A stretch of 64,000 nt of DNA, from contig NZ_JBANRJ010000001.1 in NCBI RefSeq assembly GCF_037154075.1, forward strand, positions 4,149,501-4,213,500, in the 5' to 3' direction. A program made the position numbers and the translations under genes. Positions 26,532-34,385 of the stretch are shown here, one piece after another. Origin of the DNA: Sphingobium aromaticiconvertens. Its GTDB lineage: Bacteria; Pseudomonadota; Alphaproteobacteria; Sphingomonadales; Sphingomonadaceae. Each line of letters starts with the position of its first letter. Within the stretch, counting starts at the first letter, position 1. The notes beneath the pieces are model-generated. The model ran no database searches. It was not told the DNA's origin and was given only the letters and a program-made list of their open reading frames with translations.

Positions 26532-26987
26532 ATGACCTTGAAACTGTTGGGCAGGCGCTCACTGCTGTGGGCGCCGGCCTTGATCATAGTGGGTGCGATT
26601 CCTGTTATCGCGGGCGCCGCAGACATGATATTGGCTGCCGCCGAACAAGGCGAACAGGTCGTGAATGCCACGACGCTGGCAACCGGGGTTATCGGCGAAA
26701 CGGACAGATTGGCGCCGACCTCGTCGGTTGCCGATTATGAGGCGAGCATAATGTTCATAGTCAGCCAATCCGGCGCCGATGACGAAACCATTCTGGCCGC
26801 GCTCGATATCGTCGATGCTCGGCCGGCATTGCCCGAAACACTCAAGGTAGCGATCGAAAATATCCGGCGGACATTGCGGAAGAAGAAACTGACGCGCGGT
26901 ACCGGCGCCCTTGGCGAGGGCACTTCATCCAGCTTTTCAGTGCCATCAATAGGTATTGGCGGCGGCTCGACCAACTATACCCAATGA
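26532..26987 (+). CDS. Secreted or membrane-anchored protein of unknown function in the export operon
   Basis: 151 residues with a strong ribosome site (GGGGGGAAGG). A hydrophobic segment at about 11-30 is a signal peptide or anchor. The middle is acidic and helical (about 70-115, ADDETILAALDIVDARPALP), with a short basic stretch (RRTLRKKKL) and a glycine/serine-rich tail. I do not recognise the family. Its position between the OPX lipoprotein and the outer-membrane barrel, with 42- and 79-base gaps, suggests an accessory part of the export apparatus. Confidence 0.65.
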   Translation: MTLKLLGRRSLLWAPALIIVGAIPVIAGAADMILAAAEQGEQVVNATTLATGVIGETDRLAPTSSVADYEASIMFIVSQSGADDETILAALDIVDARPALPETLKVAIENIRRTLRKKKLTRGTGALGEGTSSSFSVPSIGIGGGSTNYTQ

Positions 26988-27066
26988 CCCGTTTCGCTAA
27001 AGCGCCACAACGCCATGTCATATCGTCCATGAAACAGAGGCTCCCTCGCCAGGGTTTGAGAATATT

Positions 27067-28344
27067 ATGAAAACTCGCTTTTGCCTTACTATTGCTGGCT
27101 GTTTCGCGGCTTCGGTTCCTGCGCTTGCGCAACAGGAAAGCGTTCTTATACGGCCAGCCTTGCCTGACGATTTCAATCGTGGCGGCAATGAGAGCGTCAC
27201 CGAACGGGCACGGCCCGACTATGATCCGATTGGCATCGACGCAGGCAGCTTCATCGTCCGCCCTCGCGTCGAGACGGGCCTGGGCTATGACAGCAATATC
27301 TACCTGACCGAAAGCCCCGCGACGGGAGCGGCCTACACCGTCTTTACGCCTAGCGTGGCTGCCAATTCGACCTGGTCACGCCATAGCGTCACCATGACGG
27401 GATCGGCAAATCTACGCCGATATTTCGGCGAATCAGATCGCAATGAGACTACTTGGAATGCCGCAACGCTTGGACGGCTGGACGTCAACAGCGCCCTGTC
27501 GCTGACCGGAGAGGCGCAATTTGCGAAACTGAGCGAAAACACCCTGTCTGGCGCCATCGATTCGCAGGCCGCCGCCTTTTCCCGTTATCGCCGCGATTAT
27601 TATGGCGTGCGAGGAGAGTATCGTTCAGGCCAGTTCCGTTCTTTTCTGGCGCTCGATCAGTCCGTCTTCAATTTTTCGGATTTGACGCTGTCGGACGGCA
27701 CGCAGATTGACCAGTCCGACCGCGACCGGAACGTGAAGCGCATTACCGGACAGGTTGAATATGCCTTCACCCCCAGCGTATCGATATATGGTCAGAGCAC
27801 CTACGACTGGACCGATTATGACCGGGCGCTATTGCTTTCCGGCCTGGACAATCGTGATTCAGAGGCAGCCCGCATCATTGGCGGGTTCAATTTCGATCTG
27901 GCGGGCTTGCTTCGCGGGACAATCGGTGCTGGCTATGTTCGTCGAGATTTTCGTTCATCCAGCTATAAAAATACCGGCGGCTTCTCAGCAGAGGCGCGCG
28001 TAGAATTTTTTCCAACCTACCTGACCACCGTTACCGTACAGGCAAAAAGACTTCTGGAAGATTCCAACATCAATCAGACCACGGCCTTTTTCAACAACAC
28101 CTTTTCGGTTCGCGCCGATCATGAGTTGTTGCAGAATCTGATCTTGAACGCGGAGGCCGAAGTCCAGTATCAGGACTATATCCAGAGTCCGCGGAGGAAC
28201 TGGGTCTATCAGCTTTCGACCGGTGGTCGATATCTGATCGACAATCGTTTCTCGTTAAGGCTCAGTACCCAATATACAGAAAGAGACGAGCAGCTGCCGT
28301 TCAGCTGTCCGTCGTCAGAACATTTGGCACACGTCGCGTCGTAA
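27067..28344 (+). CDS. Outer-membrane beta-barrel export protein, C-terminus interrupted by an IS element
   Basis: 425 residues as it stands. A signal peptide (about 1-18, ending ALAQ) is followed by a long series of amphipathic strands such as RPRVETGLGYDSNIYLTE and SVSIYGQSTYDWTDYD, typical of the barrel (GelF-like/BBP2) that accompanies OPX proteins in EPS loci. The last 14 residues (after QLPF) come from an IS3-family element inserted at about 28304. Deleting the IS and one copy of the CAG duplicate restores the frame into RNIFQIGYFMRHGPDAR and a stop at 29883-29885, giving a plausible last strand. Barrel assembly depends on the last strand, so export may be impaired. Confidence 0.82.
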   Translation: MKTRFCLTIAGCFAASVPALAQQESVLIRPALPDDFNRGGNESVTERARPDYDPIGIDAGSFIVRPRVETGLGYDSNIYLTESPATGAAYTVFTPSVAANSTWSRHSVTMTGSANLRRYFGESDRNETTWNAATLGRLDVNSALSLTGEAQFAKLSENTLSGAIDSQAAAFSRYRRDYYGVRGEYRSGQFRSFLALDQSVFNFSDLTLSDGTQIDQSDRDRNVKRITGQVEYAFTPSVSIYGQSTYDWTDYDRALLLSGLDNRDSEAARIIGGFNFDLAGLLRGTIGAGYVRRDFRSSSYKNTGGFSAEARVEFFPTYLTTVTVQAKRLLEDSNINQTTAFFNNTFSVRADHELLQNLILNAEAEVQYQDYIQSPRRNWVYQLSTGGRYLIDNRFSLRLSTQYTERDEQLPFSCPSSEHLAHVAS

Positions 28345-28379
28345 ATTAGCGGAGTGCGGGCCTCGTCTTGGGGTTGATG

Positions 28380-29360
28380 TTAAGCGGCGAGCCTGCGGTG
28401 TTGCAAGCGCCGATATTCGATGGTCTTTCGCTTGATCCTTTCGCGCTGTTTGATGATGGCGGGAGCCCTGCCGAGGTAGGCGTCGGCGGGCGTCACGTTG
28501 TTCAGGCTCTCGTGGTAACGCTGGTTGTTGTAATGCTCGACGAAGGCCTCGATCTGGGCCTCAAGGTCGCCGGGCAGGAAGTAGTTTTCCAGCAGGATGC
28601 GGTTTTTCAGGGTTTGGTGCCAGCGCTCGATCTTGCCTTGGGTCTGGGGGTGCATCGGAGCGCCGCGTACATGGCTCATCTTCTGGGCATCGATGTATTC
28701 CGCCAGTTCGCCCGCGATGTAGCTGGGGCCGTTATCGCTGAGCAGCCTGGGCTTGTGCAGCACGGTGGCGCTGTCGCAGCCGGAAGCCTTAAGGGCCAGG
28801 TCCAGCGTGTCGGTGACATCCTCGGCGCGCATGTTGGTGCACAGTTTCCAGGCGATAATGTAGCGCGAGAAGTCGTCGAGCACGGTCGACAGGTACATCC
28901 AGCCCCACCCGATGATCTTGAAGTAGGTAAAATCGGTCTGCCACATCTCGTTCGGACGCGTGGTCTGGGTATGGAAGCGATCGGCGGCCTTGATCACCAC
29001 ATAGGCCGGACTGGTAATCAGATCGTGGGCCTTCAACAGGCGGTAAACGGTGGCCTCCGACACGAAGTAGCGCTTCTCGTCGGTGAAGCGCACCGCCAGT
29101 TCGCGCGGTGACAGCTCGCTGTAATCCAGCGCCATCTCGACGATCTGGCCCTGGATATCGTCGCCGATGCGGTTCCACACCCGACTCGGCGCCGATGGCC
29201 GATCTTCCAGCGCCTCCGGCCCGCCTTCGACGAAGCGATCGTACCAGCGGTAGAACGTCCGGCGGGGGATGCCGAGTTTGTCCAGCGTGTGCTTGGCGGG
29301 CAGGTGCGACTGCTCGACGATCCGGATGATCTCGAGCTTTTCGGATGCGGGATACCTCAT
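28380..29360 (-). CDS. IS3-family transposase OrfB (DDE integrase domain)
   Basis: 326 residues. An N-terminal helix-turn-helix (LDKLGIPRRTFYRWYDRF, about 27-44) precedes an rve integrase core with the catalytic triad D143 (MWQTDFTYF), D209 (LLSDNGPSY) and E245 (GKIERWHQT). It appears intact. Its ATG overlaps the stop of orfA (ATGA), allowing coupled translation; IS3 elements more often make an OrfAB fusion by frameshifting, and I did not find a convincing slippery heptamer. Confidence 0.92.
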   Translation of the reverse strand: MRYPASEKLEIIRIVEQSHLPAKHTLDKLGIPRRTFYRWYDRFVEGGPEALEDRPSAPSRVWNRIGDDIQGQIVEMALDYSELSPRELAVRFTDEKRYFVSEATVYRLLKAHDLITSPAYVVIKAADRFHTQTTRPNEMWQTDFTYFKIIGWGWMYLSTVLDDFSRYIIAWKLCTNMRAEDVTDTLDLALKASGCDSATVLHKPRLLSDNGPSYIAGELAEYIDAQKMSHVRGAPMHPQTQGKIERWHQTLKNRILLENYFLPGDLEAQIEAFVEHYNNQRYHESLNNVTPADAYLGRAPAIIKQRERIKRKTIEYRRLQHRRLAA

Positions 29361-29743
29361 TCGTCGTCGCCCCCATCCGCGATCATGCTTTTTTTAAGCA
29401 GGCGGTTTTCCAGCGTCAGGTCGGCCACGCATTCCTTCAGGGCACGGGCCTCGCGGCGCAGATCCTGCACCTCGCCAGTGGTCGCAGCACGGGCGGTGTC
29501 ACCGGCCAGGCGCCGCTTGCCCGCTTCCATGAACTCCTTCGACCAGGTGTAATACAGGCTTTGGGCAATGCCTTCCTTGCGGCACAACTCGGCGATGCTG
29601 TCCTCGCCGCGCAGACCGTCCAGCACAATACGGATCTTGTCTTCGGCTGAGAAATGGCGCCGGGTCTGCCGCCGGATATCCTTCACAACACGCTCAGCAG
29701 GGGCCTTTGTCGGCGAATTTTTCAAGGAGGGTTTGGGCTTCAT
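29357..29743 (-). CDS. IS3-family transposase OrfA (helix-turn-helix protein)
   Basis: 128 residues. HFSAEDKIRIVLDGLRG and IAELCRKEGIAQSLYYTWSK form the IS3/IS911 OrfA helix-turn-helix (about 28-68), followed by a leucine-zipper-like coiled coil (about 92-118, LRREARALKECVADLTLEN). It binds the element's ends and regulates OrfB. A perfect hairpin overlaps its start codon (see 29724-29784). Confidence 0.92.
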   Translation of the reverse strand: MKPKPSLKNSPTKAPAERVVKDIRRQTRRHFSAEDKIRIVLDGLRGEDSIAELCRKEGIAQSLYYTWSKEFMEAGKRRLAGDTARAATTGEVQDLRREARALKECVADLTLENRLLKKSMIADGGDDE

Positions 29744-29784
29744 CTTCGTTCCTTCGTCACTACGACGAAGCCCAAACCCTCCTT
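29724..29784 (-). promoter_or_regulatory. Perfect 18-bp inverted repeat over the transposase start
   Basis: Arms at 29724-29741 (starts AAGGAGGGTTTGG) and 29767-29784 (ends AAACCCTCCTT) are exact reverse complements. In an mRNA entering from outside, one arm would pair with orfA codons 1-7 and the loop would hold the GAAGGA ribosome site; a transcript starting inside the element would lack the distal arm. This is the arrangement by which several IS elements prevent activation by read-through transcription. Confidence 0.7.
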
Positions 29785-30086
29785 AATTTACAACCTCAAA
29801 TCTGTGCCATTGGTGCTGACGGCGGACAGACAGAAATATTTTCCAAATAGGTTATTTCATGCGTCACGGCCCGGATGCTCGTTGATGCGCATGAACGCTG
29901 GACTGCCAACATCACATTGGTGCGATGCGAAAAGTTGGTTCATCCCACATATGTTTCGCCTGCTCCGGAATCTGGCGAAGAATGCGCGCAGAAGCCTGCC
30001 CACACCTTGCAATGCAGCATGATTTACGGCATCGTTGCGATCAACGTCCTATTTACACCAATCATAGCGAAGTGGGATATTTAATC

Positions 30087-30932
30087 GTGCAACATCAGCG
30101 CCTTGCAGCAGGACATGCGACGCTAGACCAGCAAATTCCACCACAGCGCGTTGTCGTTGGGGGCCTGCCGACCGTATCTACCACCCGCACTCAATTGGCC
30201 CAGATGATGGTCGATGACTGTCTTTCTGCCCGGCAGTCCAGGGCAGGTGTCGAACCCAAGCTGGTTTTTTCATCCAATGGCCAGGGCGTATCCCTTGCTG
30301 GCAAAAGTGCAGAGTTTCGGGATGTGATGCTGGAGGCCAACTGGATTCATGGCGATGGCCAGTCGATCGTAATCGCCAGCAAAATGACAGAAGCTCCTTT
30401 GCCCGAGCGAATCGCTACCACTGATTTTTTTCACGACGCGGCCGAAGCGGCGATCCGCAATGATCTGTCCTTCTTCATTTTCGGTGGATCGGAAAACCAG
30501 AATCGAACGGCAACCGACGCCATCCGGAAACTTTACCCCGGCATCAAGATTGCCGGGCGACGGAATGGCTATTTCAAACCGGATGAAGAGGACGGCATCT
30601 GCCGCGAAATTCGGGAAAGCGGGGCCGATGTCCTCTGGGTCGGGCTGGGCAAACCGTTCCAGGAAGAATGGAGCGTGCGCAATCGTCACAAATTGCAGGG
30701 CGTGGCCTGGCTCAAGACCTGCGGCGGCCTCTATGCATTTCTGTGTGGAGATGCACCGCGAGCGCCCGAGTGGATGCAGCGCCTTGGCCTGGAATGGCTG
30801 TTCCGGACCATGCAGGATCCCAAGCGGCTGGCATGGCGTTATCTGACGACCAACCCCCATTCCTTCTATCGGCTTATCGTCCATACCAGGCGTCAGGCCG
30901 TCGATGGACAAAGAGCAGAAAGCGCCTCCTGA
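30087..30932 (+). CDS. WecG/TagA/CpsF-family glycosyltransferase (GT26)
   Basis: 281 residues from GTG at 30087, with GGGA about ten bases before. The family motifs are FFIFGGSENQNRTATDAI near 132-149, LYPGIKIAGRRNGYF, ADVLWVGLGKPFQEEW near 185-200, and APEWMQRLGLEWLFRTMQDP near the end. GT26 enzymes transfer ManNAc(A), glucose or glucuronate to lipid-linked acceptors and include GumM of xanthan synthesis. About 200 bases upstream of the GTG, between the IS and this gene, show no gene. A hairpin terminator follows directly. Confidence 0.9.
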   Translation: MQHQRLAAGHATLDQQIPPQRVVVGGLPTVSTTRTQLAQMMVDDCLSARQSRAGVEPKLVFSSNGQGVSLAGKSAEFRDVMLEANWIHGDGQSIVIASKMTEAPLPERIATTDFFHDAAEAAIRNDLSFFIFGGSENQNRTATDAIRKLYPGIKIAGRRNGYFKPDEEDGICREIRESGADVLWVGLGKPFQEEWSVRNRHKLQGVAWLKTCGGLYAFLCGDAPRAPEWMQRLGLEWLFRTMQDPKRLAWRYLTTNPHSFYRLIVHTRRQAVDGQRAESAS

Positions 30933-30961
30933 CCGTCAGGCAGGGGTGACCCACCTGACGG
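30933..30961 (+). terminator. Hairpin terminator after the GT26 gene
   Basis: CCGTCAGG and CCTGACGG form a perfect 8-bp stem, with a further GGGT/ACCC pairing in the loop. It begins at the stop codon and lies between convergent genes, so it may act in both directions. Confidence 0.65.
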
Positions 30962-30985
30962 TCCGCGCCCGTCATTGATACGCCG

Positions 30986-32092
30986 TTACAGCCAATAAGC
31001 ATCCTTGATGATGTCGATTGGTGCAATCCCTAGTTCGGTCAGGGCCGGCAGACCTTCCAGCAAGGCGCATTCATGCATGGTCGCCAGCGCGCCAGGCAGT
31101 TTGTGCAGTGTATAGCCTTCGGGCAGGTCGCCGATCAGAAATGCCGCTATATCTTCCCGAAAACGGGTCGCGCGGGCAACAAGGGGTACGGCCTCAATGG
31201 CTGCCGCCGTGCCTGAGGTACGGGCAAGCTGCACGATGTCGAAATCGAGGCAATAAGGCAGCTTCTCCATGAACGGCTCAACCTGGAGGTGCTTCCATGC
31301 ATTGGCGAACAGCGCGCTATTTCCGACATAGGGCGCGTTAACGGCATGAAACACCCACAGAATATGCACGACCCCGCCCAACTCACCGATATCCGGATCG
31401 TGGCGCAGGCGGTAGGCGGCCTTGAACAGCTTCTGAAGCAGTGCGGATTTATAGGGCCGCAGCAATCCTGTCTTATGGTCAATAATATGGCGCGCCGAGC
31501 TTGCCAGCACTTCATCCACCAATTGCGGGGTAATTTCCTCATTTTCCCCGGACTGCGCAATCTGCAACAAGATCGAAGGCGTGCCACCAATCCAGTGGCT
31601 CACACGCCAGCTATGATGCGTCCACGCCTTTGGCCAGAGCGGCACCCGGCGCGCATCGATCATCAGATCGAGCTGCCATCCCTTGAACAGCGCGGGCTTC
31701 ATTGCAGCCTTGCCGACGTGCTGAAGAAGCCGGGCGGCACCCAGAAGATAGGCCGTCAGATGTGCATTTGGCCCCTTCTCCATCAATGGCTTTCCATCAG
31801 GCCGACCATAAAGCCGCGCCGCAGCCAGAACATCCTGATATAGTGCGGCCGTCGTGGCGTTCAGCTTGTCAGCCACGCCAAGCAGATAGGCCGAATAGAC
31901 GATGTCCGCATGGTCCTGTGGCGAAACCGAAAGCAGCGTCGTGGTTGGCGCCATCCCGAACCATAGGTCATAGCCTATCGGAGATGTTCGCCGGATCAGG
32001 TCCATGGACCGGGTGACAAGCACCCTTTCGCTTTCACCATCGACATCCATCGTCGTGGATATCCTCTCGGGCATTTCCTTCACTGTTTCCAT
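30986..32092 (-). CDS. Protein of unknown function paired with the GH5 glucanase
   Basis: 368 residues, no signal peptide, strongly helical. Recurrent helices with aromatic and Gly/His motifs (AWTHHSWRVSHWIGG, HIIDHKTGLLRPYKS, GELGGVVHILWVFHAVN) suggest an alpha/alpha toroid such as is found in several sugar-active families, but I could not match it to a named one. It lies 67 bases downstream of the GH5 gene on the same strand and inside the EPS cluster. A role as cytoplasmic hydrolase, epimerase-like or regulatory partner is open. Confidence 0.6.
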   Translation of the reverse strand: METVKEMPERISTTMDVDGESERVLVTRSMDLIRRTSPIGYDLWFGMAPTTTLLSVSPQDHADIVYSAYLLGVADKLNATTAALYQDVLAAARLYGRPDGKPLMEKGPNAHLTAYLLGAARLLQHVGKAAMKPALFKGWQLDLMIDARRVPLWPKAWTHHSWRVSHWIGGTPSILLQIAQSGENEEITPQLVDEVLASSARHIIDHKTGLLRPYKSALLQKLFKAAYRLRHDPDIGELGGVVHILWVFHAVNAPYVGNSALFANAWKHLQVEPFMEKLPYCLDFDIVQLARTSGTAAAIEAVPLVARATRFREDIAAFLIGDLPEGYTLHKLPGALATMHECALLEGLPALTELGIAPIDIIKDAYWL

Positions 32093-32159
32093 CGATGCTG
32101 TCCTGTTCCTTGCAATCCATTTTCCTCAATCGGTCGCGTATCGACGACCCATGACGGTA

Positions 32160-33185
32160 TCAGCCTGGGCGCGCCAATTGATTCATCACATATCGACCGA
32201 AGGCCGTCGGGGTCTTCCAGTCCTTGAGGACCAGGCAAGGCTGACTACGCGGACTGAAGCTGTAGGCGAACCAACTCATATGATCCTTATCCAGCCTGGC
32301 CATCAGTGGGTCGGCGAAGGATTGTGGCGTCGCGCGGAATTTGGGATCTCCGACATCGGCAAAACCCCACTCGGTAACGATTACCGGGAAAAGGCGTTGG
32401 ACACCATCAAGCCGGACATCCCAGTCCGCCGGCGTCTGCCGCCCTTCGCGCGGATAGATGTGCCAGGCATAGGCGATATTGTCGAGTTCCACGGGATTGC
32501 GCGCAATGCCGCGCAGATCATAAGTGTAACGACTGCCAGAGCAAATGACGACATTGCTTGCCCGGCTGCGAATATCCTCTTTGATGATAAAGGTCCAAAG
32601 CTGCTGCAAATATGACCAGTTATGATAGTCATCATCGGGTCGCCGCATATCTCTTATCGGTTCGTTGAACAGCTCAAAGACAACATCGCCGTCATTCGCA
32701 TAAAGCGATGCCATTTCGCGCCAAAAAGCCCGACACCGCTCGATATTCGTGTCGAATGCATCCGAACGCGTTCCCCAGGTGGACGGTGGCCGAAAGACGA
32801 AGCTATCGGGAAAGCCTAGGGCGTGCCAGCAAATGACGACAAACAGACCAGCGGCACGCGCCGCCCTGACATTATCGACCAGCTTCGCCCGGCATGCTTC
32901 TACATTCGCCCCCCAATATCCCGGATGCACGCTGATCCGGACCGCATTGGCTTTCCAGTCCCTGGCGATAACGCGAAAGGGGTAGAGAGCGGGGCGATCG
33001 GGCTTCAGCAAATCGCCGATCACAACGCCTCTCAGTCTTATTGCATCCTTTCCCAGCATAAGCTGGTTGCCCAGGACATTAAGCTGCTGCGGCACCGGTG
33101 CTGCCTCGGCTTTCAGGCGGGGCATGGCGGCAACCGCTGCCCCGCACAGGATCGCCCCCCTTCTACTCATGGGAAATTCAGTCAA
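32160..33185 (-). CDS. Glycoside hydrolase family 5 (endoglucanase-like), Tat-type signal
   Basis: 341 residues from TTG at 33185 (AAGGAG 8 bases upstream); ATG at 33170 is an alternative. MSRRGAILCGAAVAAM after residue 5 looks like a Tat or Sec signal. The (beta/alpha)8 landmarks of GH5 are present: RLRGVVIGD, NAVRISVHPGYW, FVVICWHALG, VVFELFNEP with N174 and acid/base E175, AYAWHIYP (H242, Y244), and VIVTEWGF with nucleophile E272. It should cleave beta-1,4-glucan-type links in the periplasm, probably trimming EPS made by this locus. It is transcribed with the unknown gene at 30986. Confidence 0.9.
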   Translation of the reverse strand: MTEFPMSRRGAILCGAAVAAMPRLKAEAAPVPQQLNVLGNQLMLGKDAIRLRGVVIGDLLKPDRPALYPFRVIARDWKANAVRISVHPGYWGANVEACRAKLVDNVRAARAAGLFVVICWHALGFPDSFVFRPPSTWGTRSDAFDTNIERCRAFWREMASLYANDGDVVFELFNEPIRDMRRPDDDYHNWSYLQQLWTFIIKEDIRSRASNVVICSGSRYTYDLRGIARNPVELDNIAYAWHIYPREGRQTPADWDVRLDGVQRLFPVIVTEWGFADVGDPKFRATPQSFADPLMARLDKDHMSWFAYSFSPRSQPCLVLKDWKTPTAFGRYVMNQLARPG

Positions 33186-33403
33186 AATGGACGCTCCTTC
33201 CCACAGGCTGATGTTGATCGATATGCGCGAGCGGGATTGCCATCCCTATTAACGTCCCAAGCGGCTTTCATCACCTCGGTCACCATCGGAATAACCGATT
33301 GCCTCTTCGGTGCATCGCAAAAAAGATGGTGCCTGGAAAAAAAATAATGCTAATCCCCCAACGCTATCTACAGCGTCGAAAACCATAGGTACTACCGACG
33401 TCC

Positions 33404-34378
33404 ATGAGCAGAGATTCTTCCCCTCGCCCTTTTGAAACAACCGCATGGGGTGACGCTGCCTTGCCTGTGTCCGACATTCTCGCTTCCAGTTTAATGGTTC
33501 GCTTTCAAGCCATTGTTACGAAAATAGGCGGAAGCCTGCCGGCTGAGCACCACCCGCAGATGGCTGATCTTGTCGCGCTATTGCCCGACTGGCGAAAGCC
33601 TCTTCTGATGCGGGAGTTCGGCGCGCCATTCACGGCGGCATGGGGCGCCGCACTGGCTCCCCTCTCCATTGTGCAGCGCAAACAATTCGCCGTGGCCTTC
33701 CTTGCCGAGAAGGCGCTTGAGATTGGTAAAACGCTTGCAGACAAAAGGCTGACCCGGCCTTTGCTCGCGCGCTATCCACGCGCGCTTGAACGCCTGGCCG
33801 ACACACTGGAAAGCCCGCCCGAATCATATGATCTGCAGGATGAGCTGTTCATCAAGGATCTACGCCTGGTGCTGGGCCTTGGCCTTCCGGCAGGCGCCAG
33901 CATATTGGACATCCGAAGTCGGCTGGGTGGAACAGCGTTGCTTGGCGTAGCCCGTCGCAATCCATTATGGGTCGCGCGGACAAGGGGGCAAATCCCCTGT
34001 TTCCGCCTGTATATCGACCCACGCTATCTGGAAGATTTCAACCGTGACGGCATGGCGGCCTATTATCGCGAGGCGGGCGAACTCCTTATGCAGCACCCCG
34101 ACGTCTATGGCTTCATATGTAAAAGCTGGTTCATGGACCCGCAACTGGAGCAGGTCAGTCCCAGGCTGGGCCACCTGTCGTCCGTTCCCCTCTCCGCTGG
34201 CGCGTTTGTCATCAACAGCACGCCAACGGCCAAGGACATCGAGCGAGCGACAAAGACATCCCCGACCCGGCGCAGCCTGTATGAATCCGGCGCGTATCGG
34301 CCACAGGCCACCACGCTTGTCTGGCCACGCAAAGGTATGATTGCGTGGGCAAAAAGCCAGATTGCAAGCGGAGCCTGA
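33404..34378 (+). CDS. Protein of unknown function, possible GNAT-like acyltransferase
   Basis: 324 residues, soluble. The N-terminal half is helical (LPDWRKPLLMREFG, QFAVAFLAEKALEIGK). The C-terminal half contains PCFRLYIDPRYLEDFN and FICKSWFMDPQLEQVSPRLG. The SWFMDPQL segment vaguely resembles the SWLLDPxL motif of two-domain GNAT-like acyltransferases, which is inference only. It lies 8 bases upstream of a flippase gene and appears to open the unit Wzx-Wzy-GT2. A cytoplasmic enzyme that modifies a sugar precursor would fit the context. Confidence 0.6.
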   Translation: MSRDSSPRPFETTAWGDAALPVSDILASSLMVRFQAIVTKIGGSLPAEHHPQMADLVALLPDWRKPLLMREFGAPFTAAWGAALAPLSIVQRKQFAVAFLAEKALEIGKTLADKRLTRPLLARYPRALERLADTLESPPESYDLQDELFIKDLRLVLGLGLPAGASILDIRSRLGGTALLGVARRNPLWVARTRGQIPCFRLYIDPRYLEDFNRDGMAAYYREAGELLMQHPDVYGFICKSWFMDPQLEQVSPRLGHLSSVPLSAGAFVINSTPTAKDIERATKTSPTRRSLYESGAYRPQATTLVWPRKGMIAWAKSQIASGA

Positions 34379-34385
34379 TCCAGAC

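Larger units (their letters stand above)
28305..29830 (-). mobile_element. IS3-family insertion sequence (about 1.5 kb)
   Basis: Ends are marked by imperfect inverted repeats of about 26 bases: both read TGTCCG-(T/C)-CGTCAG then, after six divergent positions, TGGCACA, at 28306 and (reverse strand) 29828. Inside are two overlapping minus-strand genes, orfA and orfB. Flanking CAG at 28302-28304 and 29831-29833 is the best candidate for a 3-bp target duplication, although with it the element's outermost bases are not symmetrical. The element lies in the 3' end of the export barrel gene. Confidence 0.88.

Noticed and set aside
29886..30086. Possible gene remnant between the IS and the GT26 gene (an open frame of about 69 codons at 29875-30084)
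   Set aside because: No ribosome site or recognisable family, and part of it is explained as the old 3' end of the barrel gene; treated as intergenic.
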